A stretch of DNA of 22,875 nucleotides from Anaerozeibacter sp031551775 (GCA_031551775.1 JAVBND010000087.1:1-22875), one strand, 5' to 3'; counted from the first letter of the stretch, positions 1 through 11,207 are shown. Numbers and translations are program-made. The notes: generated by a model from the sequence alone, not told the origin.

Positions 1-5
1 GTCCT

Positions 6-353
6 TTATTCGGTCACCACGGCGACGCGCCATTCGCAGTTGGCGTTGTCCTCGGTCACGGTGAAGGAGTAGGCGGCATGGGTTTCGCCTTCGATGTCCT
101 TCCACTCGCCGTCCACCTTGACCTGCCACTTGATTTCGTGCTCGACGTTCTTGACGCCCTTGACGGTGGCCTTGAGGGTGACTTTGTCGCCGAGGGCGAT
201 CTTGCCCTTGTTCTGGATCTTGACCTTGGCGGTGATCTTCTTGGGCTCCTTGACGGTCCGGGCATTTCCCTGGGCAAGGGCCGCGTTCGAACCCGCGAGC
301 AGGGCGGCCAGAACGATCAGGGTGAACAGGGCGCTGGTGATGATTTTCTTCAT
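6..353 (-). CDS. Small secreted protein with one Ig-like domain
   Basis: The 115-residue product has a clear signal peptide (residues 1-27: MKK start, hydrophobic core, ALA before QG), so it should be exported. The mature part is a lysine-rich linker (about 30-45) followed by one beta-rich domain whose pattern (IALGDKVTLKATVKG, IKWQVKVDGEWKDIEG, then a Tyr-Ser strand and a CEWRVAV end) resembles bacterial Ig-like domains of cell-surface proteins. Only one such domain is present, with no LPXTG, SLH or other anchor, so it may be secreted free. The start is backed by an AAGGAGG site 8 bases upstream and a TATAAT box at 401-406 on the same strand. The function is unknown; it may bind a partner or be a remnant of a larger adhesin. 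It is divergent from gyrB. Confidence 0.75.
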   Translation of the reverse strand: MKKIITSALFTLIVLAALLAGSNAALAQGNARTVKEPKKITAKVKIQNKGKIALGDKVTLKATVKGVKNVEHEIKWQVKVDGEWKDIEGETHAAYSFTVTEDNANCEWRVAVVTE

Positions 354-400
354 TGTGGCGGCCTCCTTCTTGCGGTTCGTTTGCTTGATCTTATGTACAC

Positions 401-429
401 ATTATAGCGCGCGACGATTACTCGAAGAG
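401..429 (-). promoter_or_regulatory. Putative sigma-A promoter of the secreted Ig-like gene
   Basis: On the minus strand a perfect TATAAT (plus-strand ATTATA at 401-406) lies about 48 bases upstream of the ATG at 353. The -35 position at 17 bp spacing (CTCTTC) is a poor match, so the -35 call is weak. Confidence 0.5.
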
Positions 430-464
430 TTACATATCTTGGAAATGGCAAGTTATTTTGTAAA

Positions 465-490
465 AACCCCGTGTATTTCGGGGTTGTTTT
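465..490. terminator. Bidirectional terminator-like hairpin, orphan
   Basis: The hairpin AACCCCG (465-471) / CGGGGTT (479-485) has a 7-base loop and T runs on both sides: GTTTTT after it on the plus strand and TTTTT on the minus strand. No gene ends here on either strand. It may insulate the two divergent genes or be what remains of a lost gene. Confidence 0.5.
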
Positions 491-588
491 TGAATTTTGG
501 CGCAGGTGTTCAGGTTGCAATGTAACCGACACCCGCATTTCCTCCCCCCAAAGCGCACTCCCCGAGGCCGCGGCCCCCATTAAATCGT

Positions 589-751
589 CCCGGCGACCTG
601 CGCGCCGGGGCGGGCGGTAGTCCGTAGGCGGTGAGGCCGGAGGAATGCAAACCCGCGATCAGCGCCGCCCGGAAACCCCGCAGGGTTTCAGGCGCTGTGC
701 CCCGTAACCCAAACGACTTGAAATATCCGCCAAAGGCGGAAATTTCAAGTC
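589..751 (-). repeat. Multi-hairpin intergenic element, copy A
   Basis: This is the most diverged of four copies, inverted relative to copies C and D. Read on the plus strand it contains hairpin 4 (CCCGGCG 589-595 / CGCCGGG 603-609, loop ACCTGCG). It then has a stretch where hairpin 3 is not recognisable (611-655). Hairpin 2 follows as a nested pair: outer CAGCGCC 660-666 / GGCGCTG 691-697, inner GAAACCC 672-678 / GGGTTTC 683-689. Hairpin 1 is GACTTGAAAT / ATTTCAAGTC outside TCCGCC-AAA-GGCGGA (715-751). The hairpin 2 connectors GCCCG, CGCA and A are identical to those of copy B although every stem has a different sequence. Confidence 0.8.
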
Positions 752-761
752 ACGCCGTCAG

Positions 762-788
762 GCGTTGTAAAATTATGCAACGCTTTTT
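762..788 (+). terminator. Terminator-like hairpin upstream of the gyrB promoter
   Basis: GCGTTG (762-767) pairs with CAACGC (778-783) and is followed directly by TTTTT (784-788), an intrinsic terminator pattern on the plus strand. It lies next to element A in the same relative place as a hairpin beside copy C (22534-22554), so it may be part of the repeat unit. It would stop read-through into gyrB from the left. Confidence 0.45.
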
Positions 789-795
789 CCGGGGC

Positions 796-824
796 TGGAT
801 ATACAGCCCGAAAAGTGATATAAT
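796..824 (+). promoter_or_regulatory. Putative sigma-A promoter of gyrB
   Basis: A perfect -10 TATAAT (819-824) is preceded at 17 bp by TGGATA (796-801, 4 of 6 matches to TTGACA). The predicted transcript start near 831 gives a leader of about 75 bases before the gyrB ATG at 905. Confidence 0.65.
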
Positions 825-904
825 ATATAGAAGGAAATGTTTTCGAAGCGGCCGTTGGGCGCGGTTTTTTACCGCCGCGCCGCAGGCATGGAAAGGGCGG
901 TTTC

Positions 905-2836
<1,932 letters not shown>

Positions 2837-2854
2837 TAACGGGAGGGCAGTCCC

Positions 2855-4432
<1,578 letters not shown>

Positions 4433-4462
4433 CGCGCCCAGCGGCGCGGCGGCAAGGGCATC

Positions 4463-5506
4463 GTGGGCACCTCCACGCGCGAGGAGGACTTCGTGGAGCA
4501 GCTCTACGTCACCTCCACCCACGACCCGCTGATGTTCTTCACCAACCGCGGGCGCGCGTACCAGCTGACCTGCTACGAAATTCCCGAGGCCGGGCGCACG
4601 GCGCGCGGCACCGCGATGGTGAATTTGTTAAACCTCGACGCGGGCGAAAAGGTGACGGCCATCATCCCCATCCCCGCCGAGAAGGTTCCGGGGCACTACC
4701 TCGTGATGGCGACCAAGAACGGCGTCATCAAGCGGACTGAGCTCTCCGATTTCGTCAACATGCGCAAGACCGGCCTGATCGCGCTGATCCTTAGGGAGGA
4801 AGACGACCTGATCGGCGTGCAGTTGACCGACGGCGACAAGGAAATTTTCCTCGGCACAAAGAAGGGCATGGCGATCCGCTTCCACGAGACCGACGCGCGC
4901 TCCATGGGCCGCGCCGCGACCGGCGTCAAGTCGATCGAGCTGGACGACGGCGACGAAGTGGTGGCGATGGCGGTGCTGGAAGAGGGCGCGCAAGTTTTGT
5001 CGCTGACCGAAAACGGCTACGGCAAGCGCACCGAGATCGAGGAATACCGCGTGCAGACGCGCGGCGGCAAGGGCATCAAGGCGATGAACCTGACCGAAAA
5101 GACCGGCCTTCTCGCCGGGCAGTTGCTGGTTCACGAGGACGAGGACCTGCTGATGATCACCGACGACGGCACGGTTATCCGCACGCCCGCATCGTCGATC
5201 ACCGTTCAGGGCCGCAACACCCAGGGCGTCAGGCTCATGCGCGTGGGCGAAGGCGCGCGCGTGGTGTGCGTGGCCCGCGCGGAGCCGGAGGAGGACGAAG
5301 CGGAAGAGGACGAGAAGGGCGAGGAGCTGGACTATGAAACCTCCATGGAGCTCACCGGGGGCGCGCTCCCGGGCGCGGAGGAAGGGGCTTTGGACATCAT
5401 AGAAACCGAGCGCGGTCCCGCCCCGACAAGAGCGGGCCACGCATCCGGCGATGGCGACCAACTGGACAAGTTGCTTCAGGATCTTGAGGAAAATCCCGAA
5501 CCGTAG
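4463..5506 (+). CDS. gyrA: DNA gyrase subunit A, C-terminal DNA-wrapping domain (continuation of gyrA)
   Basis: This is the beta-pinwheel C-terminal domain of GyrA, which wraps DNA and is needed for negative supercoiling. It is in the same frame as the N-terminal part. Codons 4433-4462 encode RAQRRGGKGI, including the GyrA-box QRRGGKG (4439-4459). The first start codon available after the TAG is GTG at 4463, just after the box, so a separately translated domain would lack it. The site before that GTG (AAGGG) is weak. Blade-like repeats include YQLTCYEIPEAGRTARG and a degenerate box, QTRGGKGIKAMNL. The tail from about 5280 is strongly acidic (EPEEDEAEEDEKGEE), as in many GyrA proteins. It is best read as part of one gyrA gene of 2855-5506. 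Confidence 0.85.
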   Translation: MGTSTREEDFVEQLYVTSTHDPLMFFTNRGRAYQLTCYEIPEAGRTARGTAMVNLLNLDAGEKVTAIIPIPAEKVPGHYLVMATKNGVIKRTELSDFVNMRKTGLIALILREEDDLIGVQLTDGDKEIFLGTKKGMAIRFHETDARSMGRAATGVKSIELDDGDEVVAMAVLEEGAQVLSLTENGYGKRTEIEEYRVQTRGGKGIKAMNLTEKTGLLAGQLLVHEDEDLLMITDDGTVIRTPASSITVQGRNTQGVRLMRVGEGARVVCVARAEPEEDEAEEDEKGEELDYETSMELTGGALPGAEEGALDIIETERGPAPTRAGHASGDGDQLDKLLQDLEENPEP

Positions 5507-5568
5507 GCGAGAAATACAGCAAGGGCTGCTTTGAAAAGCCGGAAAAAGGCATAGGCAAAAGATGTAGA

Positions 5569-5599
5569 AAACAGGCCCCGTTTGCGCGGAGGCCTGTTT
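5569..5599. terminator. Bidirectional terminator between gyrA and the DUF4309-like gene
   Basis: A perfect 9 bp stem AAACAGGCC (5569-5577) / GGCCTGTTT (5591-5599) with an inner CCG/CGG pair lies between two convergent genes. T-rich sequence follows on both strands (TTTGCG on plus, TTTTC on minus). The rest of 5507-5656 shows nothing else I can support. Confidence 0.7.
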
Positions 5600-5656
5600 G
5601 CGTATACCGGTGGACCTGATTGCCGTCAGGCTTTTCGGCGGCGACTGGACGATCGC

Positions 5657-6196
5657 TTACCACTTGCGGCCGTGGTCGTCGGCGCGCTTGTTTTCGGTGC
5701 CCTCCATCCAGATCACGTTGTAGTGGTTGAGTTCGGCGTCGGCCTCTTCGCCGTCAAAGACGAACTTGAGGTGATAGCCGCCGTCCAGTACGTAGCTCGT
5801 GATGCGGTCGCCGTCAAGGGAGGTGGTGTGGTCGGGCGCGCCGAGCATCTCGCGCACGTCCCGCTCGGTGATGGCATTAAGGCGCCTTGCGTAGGAGCGC
5901 AGTTCAAAAATTTCCCCGCCGTTGCCGTAGCCCACCACGACCGCGTGGTGCGAGAAGGTGGCATAAGAGCCGTGCGCGGATTTGACGTAGTTGTCGCGGT
6001 CGGGCGCGCCGTATTCGTCCACCACGTCGTCGTAGCTGTCCCTGAGCGTAAAATCGCAGTTGAGGATGCCGCCCTCTTCGGCCAGCGCCTCGATGGACTT
6101 GAGCAGCGTTTCAGGCGTGTGCGCCGCCCGCGCGGGCAGGGCAAAGGCGCAAATGAACAGCGCCAGGGCCAGGGCGGTAATCGTAAGTTTCCGCAT
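5657..6196 (-). CDS. Secreted DUF4309-like protein at the end of the pot operon
   Basis: The 179-residue product has a signal peptide (1-24, ending ALPARA before AHT). The mature domain fits the DUF4309 (Bacillus YjgB-type) pattern as I remember it. It starts with an initial helix, then DSYDDVVDEYGAPD (about 53-66), a central YATFSHHAVVVGYGNGGEIFEL strand-turn pair, a second related unit ITERDVREMLGAPDHT, and a closing strand pair around YHLKFVF. The two D-V-x-x-x-x-G-A-P-D units look like an internal duplication. It follows potD by 33 bp with an AAGGAG site and no visible promoter, so it is probably co-transcribed with the transporter. The role is unknown; an extracytoplasmic accessory of the importer is only an inference. 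Confidence 0.7.
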   Translation of the reverse strand: MRKLTITALALALFICAFALPARAAHTPETLLKSIEALAEEGGILNCDFTLRDSYDDVVDEYGAPDRDNYVKSAHGSYATFSHHAVVVGYGNGGEIFELRSYARRLNAITERDVREMLGAPDHTTSLDGDRITSYVLDGGYHLKFVFDGEEADAELNHYNVIWMEGTENKRADDHGRKW

Positions 6197-6229
6197 GAAC
6201 CGGTCTCCTTATCGTTTTTGTTCTTTTGT

Positions 6230-7318
6230 TTATTGCATGAACGCGGTCCAGATCTGGTCGTAGAGCGCCAATACGTCGTTGGTCAGCGGGCGCATCATTT
6301 CGGCGGTGGCCACCTTTTCGGCGGGGATGTTGACCGTGTCGTTGTTTACGTATTCTTCCGACATGAATTCGCGCGCGGCGCTGTTGCAGTTGCCGTACTG
6401 GATGAGTTCGGACGCGTAGGCGCTCACTTCGCCGTCGAGCAGGTATTCGAGGAAGATGTACGCGGCCTGCGAATGCGGGGCGTCCTTGGGCATTACGAGA
6501 CAGTCAATGCCAAAGCCAAGGCCTTCTCCCGGATAGACCACCTTGAGTTCCGGCACGAGTTCGCGCGCGGCGACGATCTGCGAGCCGTACATGAAGCCGG
6601 CAATCGCGTCGCCCGAGATCAGTGCGTTGTGCGGCACGTCGTCGGTCATGACACAGATGTTGTCCTTGAGCTTTTTAAGTTCCTCGCCCACTTCCTGGAT
6701 GTGCCCAGGATCGGTATCGTTGTAGGAATAGCCCAGCTTCTTTTGCGCCATGCCGATGACGCCGCGCCATTCGCTGACCAGCGCCAGGCCGCCCTTGAAC
6801 GCATCGCGCCAAAGGTCGGCAAAGCCCTCTACCTCAAAATCCACCTTGCTCGGGTTGTACACGATCAGCGGCACCGTGTTGGTGTAGGGGATCGAATACT
6901 CGTCGGCGGGATCGTAGTATTGGCCCTGGTAGGCCGGGGCGATGTTTTCATAGGTTGCGATCTTCGTCCGGTCGATCTTGGTCAAAAGATCCATCGCGGC
7001 CAGGTCGCCGATGATGTAGTCCGAGCAGACCACGATGTCGTACTGCGCGCCGCCCGCGCTGAGCTTGGGCAAAACGTCCTCATTGCCCAGCATCGCCGAG
7101 TAATTGACGCGGATGCCGGTGGCCTGCTCAAACTCGGATACCACTTCGTCGGGCACATAGTATGTCCAGGTGAAGATGTTGAGCGTCTTCTGATCGTCCG
7201 CCAACTGGTCGGCGCGCGCCTTGGCTTTTTCTGCGGCCGATGCCTTGTCGGCCAGCGCCGGGACCGCCAGGGCGAAGATGAGCGCCAGGGACAGGATGAG
7301 AGACAGGATGCGTTTCAT
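6230..7318 (-). CDS. potD: Spermidine/putrescine-binding protein PotD
   Basis: Substrate-binding component of a polyamine ABC importer, 362 residues. Residues 1-23 form a signal peptide (MKRILSLILSLALIFALAV, then PALA before DKA). A short charged segment follows, then the type II binding-protein fold beginning LNIFTWTYYVPDEVVSEFEQ, a typical PotD start. Further family features are SAGGAQYDIVVCSDYII, YSIPYTNTVPLIVYNP, and the C-terminal FLEYLLDGEV region. No lipobox cysteine is present, which is unusual for a Gram-positive binding protein that must stay at the cell surface. The start ATG overlaps the potC stop (ATGA). The exact ligand, putrescine or spermidine, cannot be fixed by eye. Confidence 0.9.
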   Translation of the reverse strand: MKRILSLILSLALIFALAVPALADKASAAEKAKARADQLADDQKTLNIFTWTYYVPDEVVSEFEQATGIRVNYSAMLGNEDVLPKLSAGGAQYDIVVCSDYIIGDLAAMDLLTKIDRTKIATYENIAPAYQGQYYDPADEYSIPYTNTVPLIVYNPSKVDFEVEGFADLWRDAFKGGLALVSEWRGVIGMAQKKLGYSYNDTDPGHIQEVGEELKKLKDNICVMTDDVPHNALISGDAIAGFMYGSQIVAARELVPELKVVYPGEGLGFGIDCLVMPKDAPHSQAAYIFLEYLLDGEVSAYASELIQYGNCNSAAREFMSEEYVNNDTVNIPAEKVATAEMMRPLTNDVLALYDQIWTAFMQ

Positions 7319-8118
7319 GGGTGTTCCTCCTTGTTGATAGATCTTGTCCTTAAGAGGCTTGACAGCGCGACCGCCACAAAGGTTACGCCCAGGGTCACCG
7401 TGGCCATCGCGTTGATGGTGGGGGGGACGTCGGTCTTGATCTTGGAAAACACGTACACGGGGAAGGTCATGGACTCGACGCCCGATACATAGTAGCTGAT
7501 CACCACGTCGTCGAGCGACATCGCAAAGGCCAGCAGCACGCCCGAGATCACCGCGGGCACGATCAGCGGCAAGACGATGGTCATGAAGGAGCGCATCGGG
7601 CTTGCGCCGAGGTCCCGCGCCGCTTCCTCATAGGACGGATCGAGCCCGTTTAAGCGCGAGCGCACGTTGATCAGCACGTAGGGAATGCAAAACGTCGCGT
7701 GCGCGAGCACCAGCGTCAGCATGCCGGAGGGGATCCCAAAGAGCGCGAACGTGGTCATGAACGCCAGGCCCAGCACGATCTCGGGCACCATGATCGGCAG
7801 CGTCGCGATGCCTTCGAACACCGCCGCGCTTCTGAACTGTGAGCGCGCGAGCCCAACCGCGCCAAGCGTCCCGATCACCGCCGCGATGGCGGAGCTCAAG
7901 GAGGCAACCGTCAGGGAGTTGCGGAAGGATTCCATGATCTGGCGGTTTTGAAAGAGCTTCGGGTACCACTCGGTGGTAAAGCCTGTCCACATGAGGCCCT
8001 TGGGCTGCTGGTTGAACGAAAAGGCGATCACCACGACGACCGGCAGGTAGATCACAAGCAGCACGAGGAAGAGGTACAGCCCCGGCACGGCGCGGCTTAA
8101 GCGCCTAAGCGTGTTCAT
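7315..8118 (-). CDS. potC: Polyamine ABC transporter permease PotC
   Basis: Inner permease of the polyamine importer, 267 residues, with about six hydrophobic segments starting at residues 13-35. The cytoplasmic EAA loop that contacts the ATPase is clear: YEEAARDLGASPMRSF, followed by VLPLIVPAV. The family-typical AMSLDDVVISYYVSG follows. The ATG directly abuts the potB TAG stop, and the gene's own stop overlaps the potD start by four bases. This indicates tight translational coupling in the order potA-potB-potC-potD. Confidence 0.93.
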   Translation of the reverse strand: MNTLRRLSRAVPGLYLFLVLLVIYLPVVVVIAFSFNQQPKGLMWTGFTTEWYPKLFQNRQIMESFRNSLTVASLSSAIAAVIGTLGAVGLARSQFRSAAVFEGIATLPIMVPEIVLGLAFMTTFALFGIPSGMLTLVLAHATFCIPYVLINVRSRLNGLDPSYEEAARDLGASPMRSFMTIVLPLIVPAVISGVLLAFAMSLDDVVISYYVSGVESMTFPVYVFSKIKTDVPPTINAMATVTLGVTFVAVALSSLLRTRSINKEEHP

Positions 8119-8955
8119 CTAGTACACCCCCAGCCCTTCGCCGCCCGACACGCGCCGGTAGACGCCGACGGTCAGGAAGGTCAAGACCACCATCACCATC
8201 GAAAGCGCCGCGCCCAGCGGCCAGTTGCGCCCGGCGTGCAGGTAGTGGTTGATCAGGTTGCCCAGCAGCATCTCTGTGCCCCCGCCCATGAGGTCGGAGA
8301 TGAAGAACATGCCGACCGAGGGCACCAGCACCATGGTCGCGCCCGAAGCCACGCCCGGCATGGACAGCGGCAGCACCACCGAAATAAACGCCTTGAACGG
8401 ACTCGCGCCCAAGTCCCGCGCCGCTTCCCGGAGCGAGAGATCCTGCTTCTCAAGGGAAGTATAGATCGGCAGGATCATGAAGGGCAGGAAGGTGTAGGCC
8501 ATGCCAAAGAGCGTCGCGCCCTCGGTGTAGAGCAGCTTGAGCGGGTCGAGCCCAACCGACTGCAAAAGTGCGTTCAGGATGCCGTTTGAGCGCAGGAAGA
8601 CCATCCAGCCATAGGTGCGAAGGAGCGCGCTTGTCCAAAACGGCACCACGATCAGGAGCATCAAAAGCCGCTGGCGGCGCTTGGGCTGCGCGGCCATGGC
8701 GCCTGCGAAGGGGTAACCGATGAGGAGCGTCAGCGCCGTGGTCGAAAGCGCCACCCTCAGCGAGCGCAGGAAAATTTGCACGTTGCCCTCGTCAAACAGC
8801 CGCGCATAATTGCCGAGCGTGAACTCGTACGCCACGCCGAACCGCTCGCCCTGGCGCATCAGCGAGAGCGCCAGCACGTAGAGCATGGGCAGCGCGACCA
8901 GCAGGAGAGTCCAAAGGTAGAGCGGCAAGAGCCCCAAAAAGCCGCGTTTTTTCAT
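8119..8955 (-). CDS. potB: Polyamine ABC transporter permease PotB
   Basis: Second permease of the importer, 278 residues from ATG at 8955 (MKKRGFLGLLPLYLW). This start overlaps the potA TGA by ATGA and gives a normal N-terminal membrane helix. A longer in-frame extension to 9081 would lie inside potA, reads as low-quality Arg/Gly-rich sequence, and is rejected. Six membrane segments are visible. The EAA loop reads LREAARDLGASPFKAF followed by VLPLSMPGV. The segment FFISDLMGGGTEMLLGNLI is typical of PotB. It pairs with PotC to form the channel. Confidence 0.92.
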   Translation of the reverse strand: MKKRGFLGLLPLYLWTLLLVALPMLYVLALSLMRQGERFGVAYEFTLGNYARLFDEGNVQIFLRSLRVALSTTALTLLIGYPFAGAMAAQPKRRQRLLMLLIVVPFWTSALLRTYGWMVFLRSNGILNALLQSVGLDPLKLLYTEGATLFGMAYTFLPFMILPIYTSLEKQDLSLREAARDLGASPFKAFISVVLPLSMPGVASGATMVLVPSVGMFFISDLMGGGTEMLLGNLINHYLHAGRNWPLGAALSMVMVVLTFLTVGVYRRVSGGEGLGVY

Positions 8956-10034
8956 TTGGCATCCCCCCCGGTGATCAGCGCCGCGCCGCCTTCCGTCCAG
9001 GACAGGAAGACCTTCCGGCCGATCGGCGGCAGGCTCTTGATCGCCTCGGTGCCCGTGCAGCGCACCACTTCGCCTGTGCAAAGCGTCAGCTCCGTGCGCA
9101 GGGTCGATCCCGCGTAGCGGTGCGAGCGCACAATGGCGGGCATGTCAAAGCCCGATTGGGGATTAAGTGAATAATGGATGCGCTCGGCATGCACGCTGAC
9201 TGCGGCGGCAAGGCCCGCGCGCGCGCCTTCGCGAAGCGGGGCGCGCATGGTGCCGCAAGGCGAGACGACGGTGACGCCGCCTTCGTCAACACAATGAATC
9301 ACGCCTTCAAAGAGCGATCCGGATCCCACGAACCCGGCGACAAAGCGGGTGCTTGGCCGCTCGTACACGTCCTCCGGTGTGCCCACCTGCTCGAGAAGCC
9401 CGCCGTTCATCACGGCGATGCGGTCGGACATGTTGAGCGCCTCTTCCTGATCGTGGGTGATGTAGACGAAGGTGATGCCCAGGCGCTGCTGAAGCGACTT
9501 GAGCTCCTCCTGCATCTGCTGCCTGAGCTTTAGGTCGAGCGCGCCGAGCGGTTCGTCGAGCAGCAGCACCAGGGGATTGGAAATGACCGCGCGCGCGATG
9601 GCGACGCGTTGCCTCTGTCCGCCCGAAAGCTGGGCCGGCCGCCTCTGGCCGTAGCCGGGTAGCTTTACGAGCTCAAGCATTTCCTGGGTGCGCTCACGGG
9701 TCTCGCGGCGGCTCACCCCGCGAATGCGAAGCGCGTAGCCGATGTTCTTCTCCACCGTCATGTGCGGAAACAACGCGTAGTTTTGAAACACCGTATTGAC
9801 CGGGCGCTTCTCGGGCGGAAGAAGCGTCACGTCGCGCCCGTCGAGAAACACGCGCCCGGAATCGGGCGCCGTCAGCCCCGCGATGATGCGCAGGGTGGTG
9901 GTCTTTCCGCAGCCCGACGGCCCGAGCAGCGTGACGAACTCGCCTTTTTGTATGCTGAGCGATACACCGCCCAGAACCTGCGTATTGTCAAATGTTTTTG
10001 TGAGGCCCTCAAGCCTCAGCACTTCGCTTGCCAA
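8952..10034 (-). CDS. potA: Polyamine ABC transporter ATP-binding protein PotA
   Basis: ATPase that powers polyamine import, 360 residues. It has Walker A GPSGCGKT (38-45), a Q-loop at about 84 (FQNYALFPH), signature LSGGQRQR (136-143), Walker B VLLLDEP (156-162), an H-loop in YITHDQEEA, and a C-terminal TOBE-type regulatory domain after about 240. The start is TTG at 10034 (MASEVLRLEG), with GGAGG seven bases upstream. The gap to the upstream sugar kinase is only 36 bp and holds two GGGCGCGCC repeats but no clear promoter. The transporter may therefore be transcribed from the kinase promoter. Confidence 0.95.
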   Translation of the reverse strand: MASEVLRLEGLTKTFDNTQVLGGVSLSIQKGEFVTLLGPSGCGKTTTLRIIAGLTAPDSGRVFLDGRDVTLLPPEKRPVNTVFQNYALFPHMTVEKNIGYALRIRGVSRRETRERTQEMLELVKLPGYGQRRPAQLSGGQRQRVAIARAVISNPLVLLLDEPLGALDLKLRQQMQEELKSLQQRLGITFVYITHDQEEALNMSDRIAVMNGGLLEQVGTPEDVYERPSTRFVAGFVGSGSLFEGVIHCVDEGGVTVVSPCGTMRAPLREGARAGLAAAVSVHAERIHYSLNPQSGFDMPAIVRSHRYAGSTLRTELTLCTGEVVRCTGTEAIKSLPPIGRKVFLSWTEGGAALITGGDAK

Positions 10035-10070
10035 ATTGCCGCCTCCGGGCGCGCCGGGCGCGCCTCTCTT

Positions 10071-11084
10071 TTATGATAAGACCTGCTTGGGCATTGATTT
10101 GTACAGCGCCCTCACCTCATCGATCCCGCGCATGGCTTCCGACGCACCCGCCGCCTGAAGCGACATGGCCGCCGCCGCGATGCCGTCCGCAATGGCCTGA
10201 TGAAGCGACTCGCCCTTGTACGCCGCGTGCAAAACGCCCGCGCAGAACGCGTCGCCCGCGCCCACCGTGCCCACGATGAACCCGTCGGGGAGTTTCAGCG
10301 ACGGAAGGGCCACATACGCGTTTTTTTCGTCAAGCCCGAACCCGCCCTCCGGCGCGTGGATCACCGCCCAGCGCTTGACGCCCATTGCCTTGAGGCGCCT
10401 CAGCGCTTCGGGAATCCTGCCCGTGAGCAGGCGGCCGTTGTCGTCCCTGAGGTCAATCCCCACGGTCTTGCCCGACTCAATCTCGTTGACGATGAAGTAA
10501 TCGGCGTACTTGAGCGATGGGGGCACCAGCTTTTGGTACCGCTCGCCCACTTCGCTGACCACATCGACCGATGTCAGGATCCCCGCAGCCTGAACGTCAT
10601 GGAGCAGGCGCGCCATGCGGGTTCCGTACTCGCCGTCCTCAGCGTCAAGCGCGTCCAGCAGCAGGATGTACCCCACGTGGAACAGGTCGCAGTCGAGATG
10701 AGCGATGTCCACATGCTGGCAGTCGAACACGCCGTTCGCTCCGCCATAAAAAAGGAAGCTGCGCGCGCGCGAGTCTTCCTCGGTGAGCACATCGGTAAAG
10801 GAGGTCTGGCCGCCTCTGAGCACCATCGCGGTATCGATGTTTTTGTATTCCGCGAGCTGCCTGAGCATTTCGTCTCCCTCGCCGTCCTCCCCGATCATGC
10901 CGATGACCTTGACCTTCATGTCGGGGTCGAGGACCGCCAAGTCGCGCCCGGTGTTGTTGACCGCGCCGCCGAGCGAGTAAGATTTATCGATGATGCGCAC
11001 AAGGCCGTGGCGCTCGGGAAACCGGGCGATGACCTTGATGATGTCAAGGATCATATCGCCCGCAACGGCGATACCCTTACCCAT
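10071..11084 (-). CDS. PfkB-family carbohydrate kinase
   Basis: ATP-dependent kinase of the ribokinase/PfkB superfamily, 337 residues, substrate unknown. The N-terminal substrate site has the di-glycine motif YSLGGAVNNTGRDLAVL (about 36-52). The C-terminal signature is GTVGAGDAFCAGVL (272-285), with D278 as likely catalytic base. The start at ATG 11084 (MGKGIAVAGDMILDI) has GGAGGGG five bases upstream. A further 22 codons upstream add no family sequence and overlap the promoter. It is the first gene of the leftward run before potABCD, with its own promoter. A link to polyamine uptake is not obvious; proximity may reflect only shared transcription. Confidence 0.88.
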   Translation of the reverse strand: MGKGIAVAGDMILDIIKVIARFPERHGLVRIIDKSYSLGGAVNNTGRDLAVLDPDMKVKVIGMIGEDGEGDEMLRQLAEYKNIDTAMVLRGGQTSFTDVLTEEDSRARSFLFYGGANGVFDCQHVDIAHLDCDLFHVGYILLLDALDAEDGEYGTRMARLLHDVQAAGILTSVDVVSEVGERYQKLVPPSLKYADYFIVNEIESGKTVGIDLRDDNGRLLTGRIPEALRRLKAMGVKRWAVIHAPEGGFGLDEKNAYVALPSLKLPDGFIVGTVGAGDAFCAGVLHAAYKGESLHQAIADGIAAAAMSLQAAGASEAMRGIDEVRALYKSMPKQVLS

Positions 11085-11121
11085 ATATACCCCTCCGTTT
11101 ACACATTCAATCATTTCGTTT

Positions 11122-11150
11122 ATTCTACAATGTTTTGATGGCGCGCGCAA
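11122..11150 (-). promoter_or_regulatory. Putative promoter of the kinase-potABCD run
   Basis: On the minus strand TTGCGC (11145-11150), a 17 bp spacer and TAGAAT (11122-11127) lie about 38 bases upstream of the kinase ATG. The -10 matches 5 of 6 and the -35 only 3 of 6 (TTG). Confidence 0.5.
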
Positions 11151-11178
11151 GCCTATTTCGGGTGAAACGGCATTGGTA

Positions 11179-11207
11179 TTGAATCCCGAGGCGGGGCGTG
11201 GTATGAT
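11179..11207 (+). promoter_or_regulatory. Putative promoter of the secreted protein and clostripain pair
   Basis: TTGAAT (11179-11184), a 17 bp spacer and TATGAT (11202-11207) lie just upstream of AAGGGAGG and the GTG start at 11234. It is divergent from the kinase promoter and about 30 bp from it. Confidence 0.6.

Larger units (their letters stand above)
354..904. other. 551 bp divergent intergenic region upstream of gyrB
   Basis: No convincing gene is visible here. From left to right it holds the promoter of the leftward Ig-like gene (401-429), an orphan bidirectional hairpin (465-490), an unremarkable GC-rich stretch (490-588), the inverted repeat element A (589-751), a terminator-like hairpin with a T run (762-788) and the gyrB promoter (796-824). 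Reading frames in this stretch lack ribosome binding sites and family resemblance. Confidence 0.6.

Noticed and set aside
4463..5506. Independent gene for a free-standing GyrA C-terminal domain
   Set aside because: It is in exact frame with the upstream part, the GyrA-box lies before the available GTG start, and the ribosome site is weak. One interrupted gene is simpler.
8119..9081. Longer PotB with a 42-residue N-terminal extension
   Set aside because: The extension lies inside potA, is Arg/Gly-rich without family resemblance, and the ATG at 8955 overlaps the potA stop in the normal coupled way.
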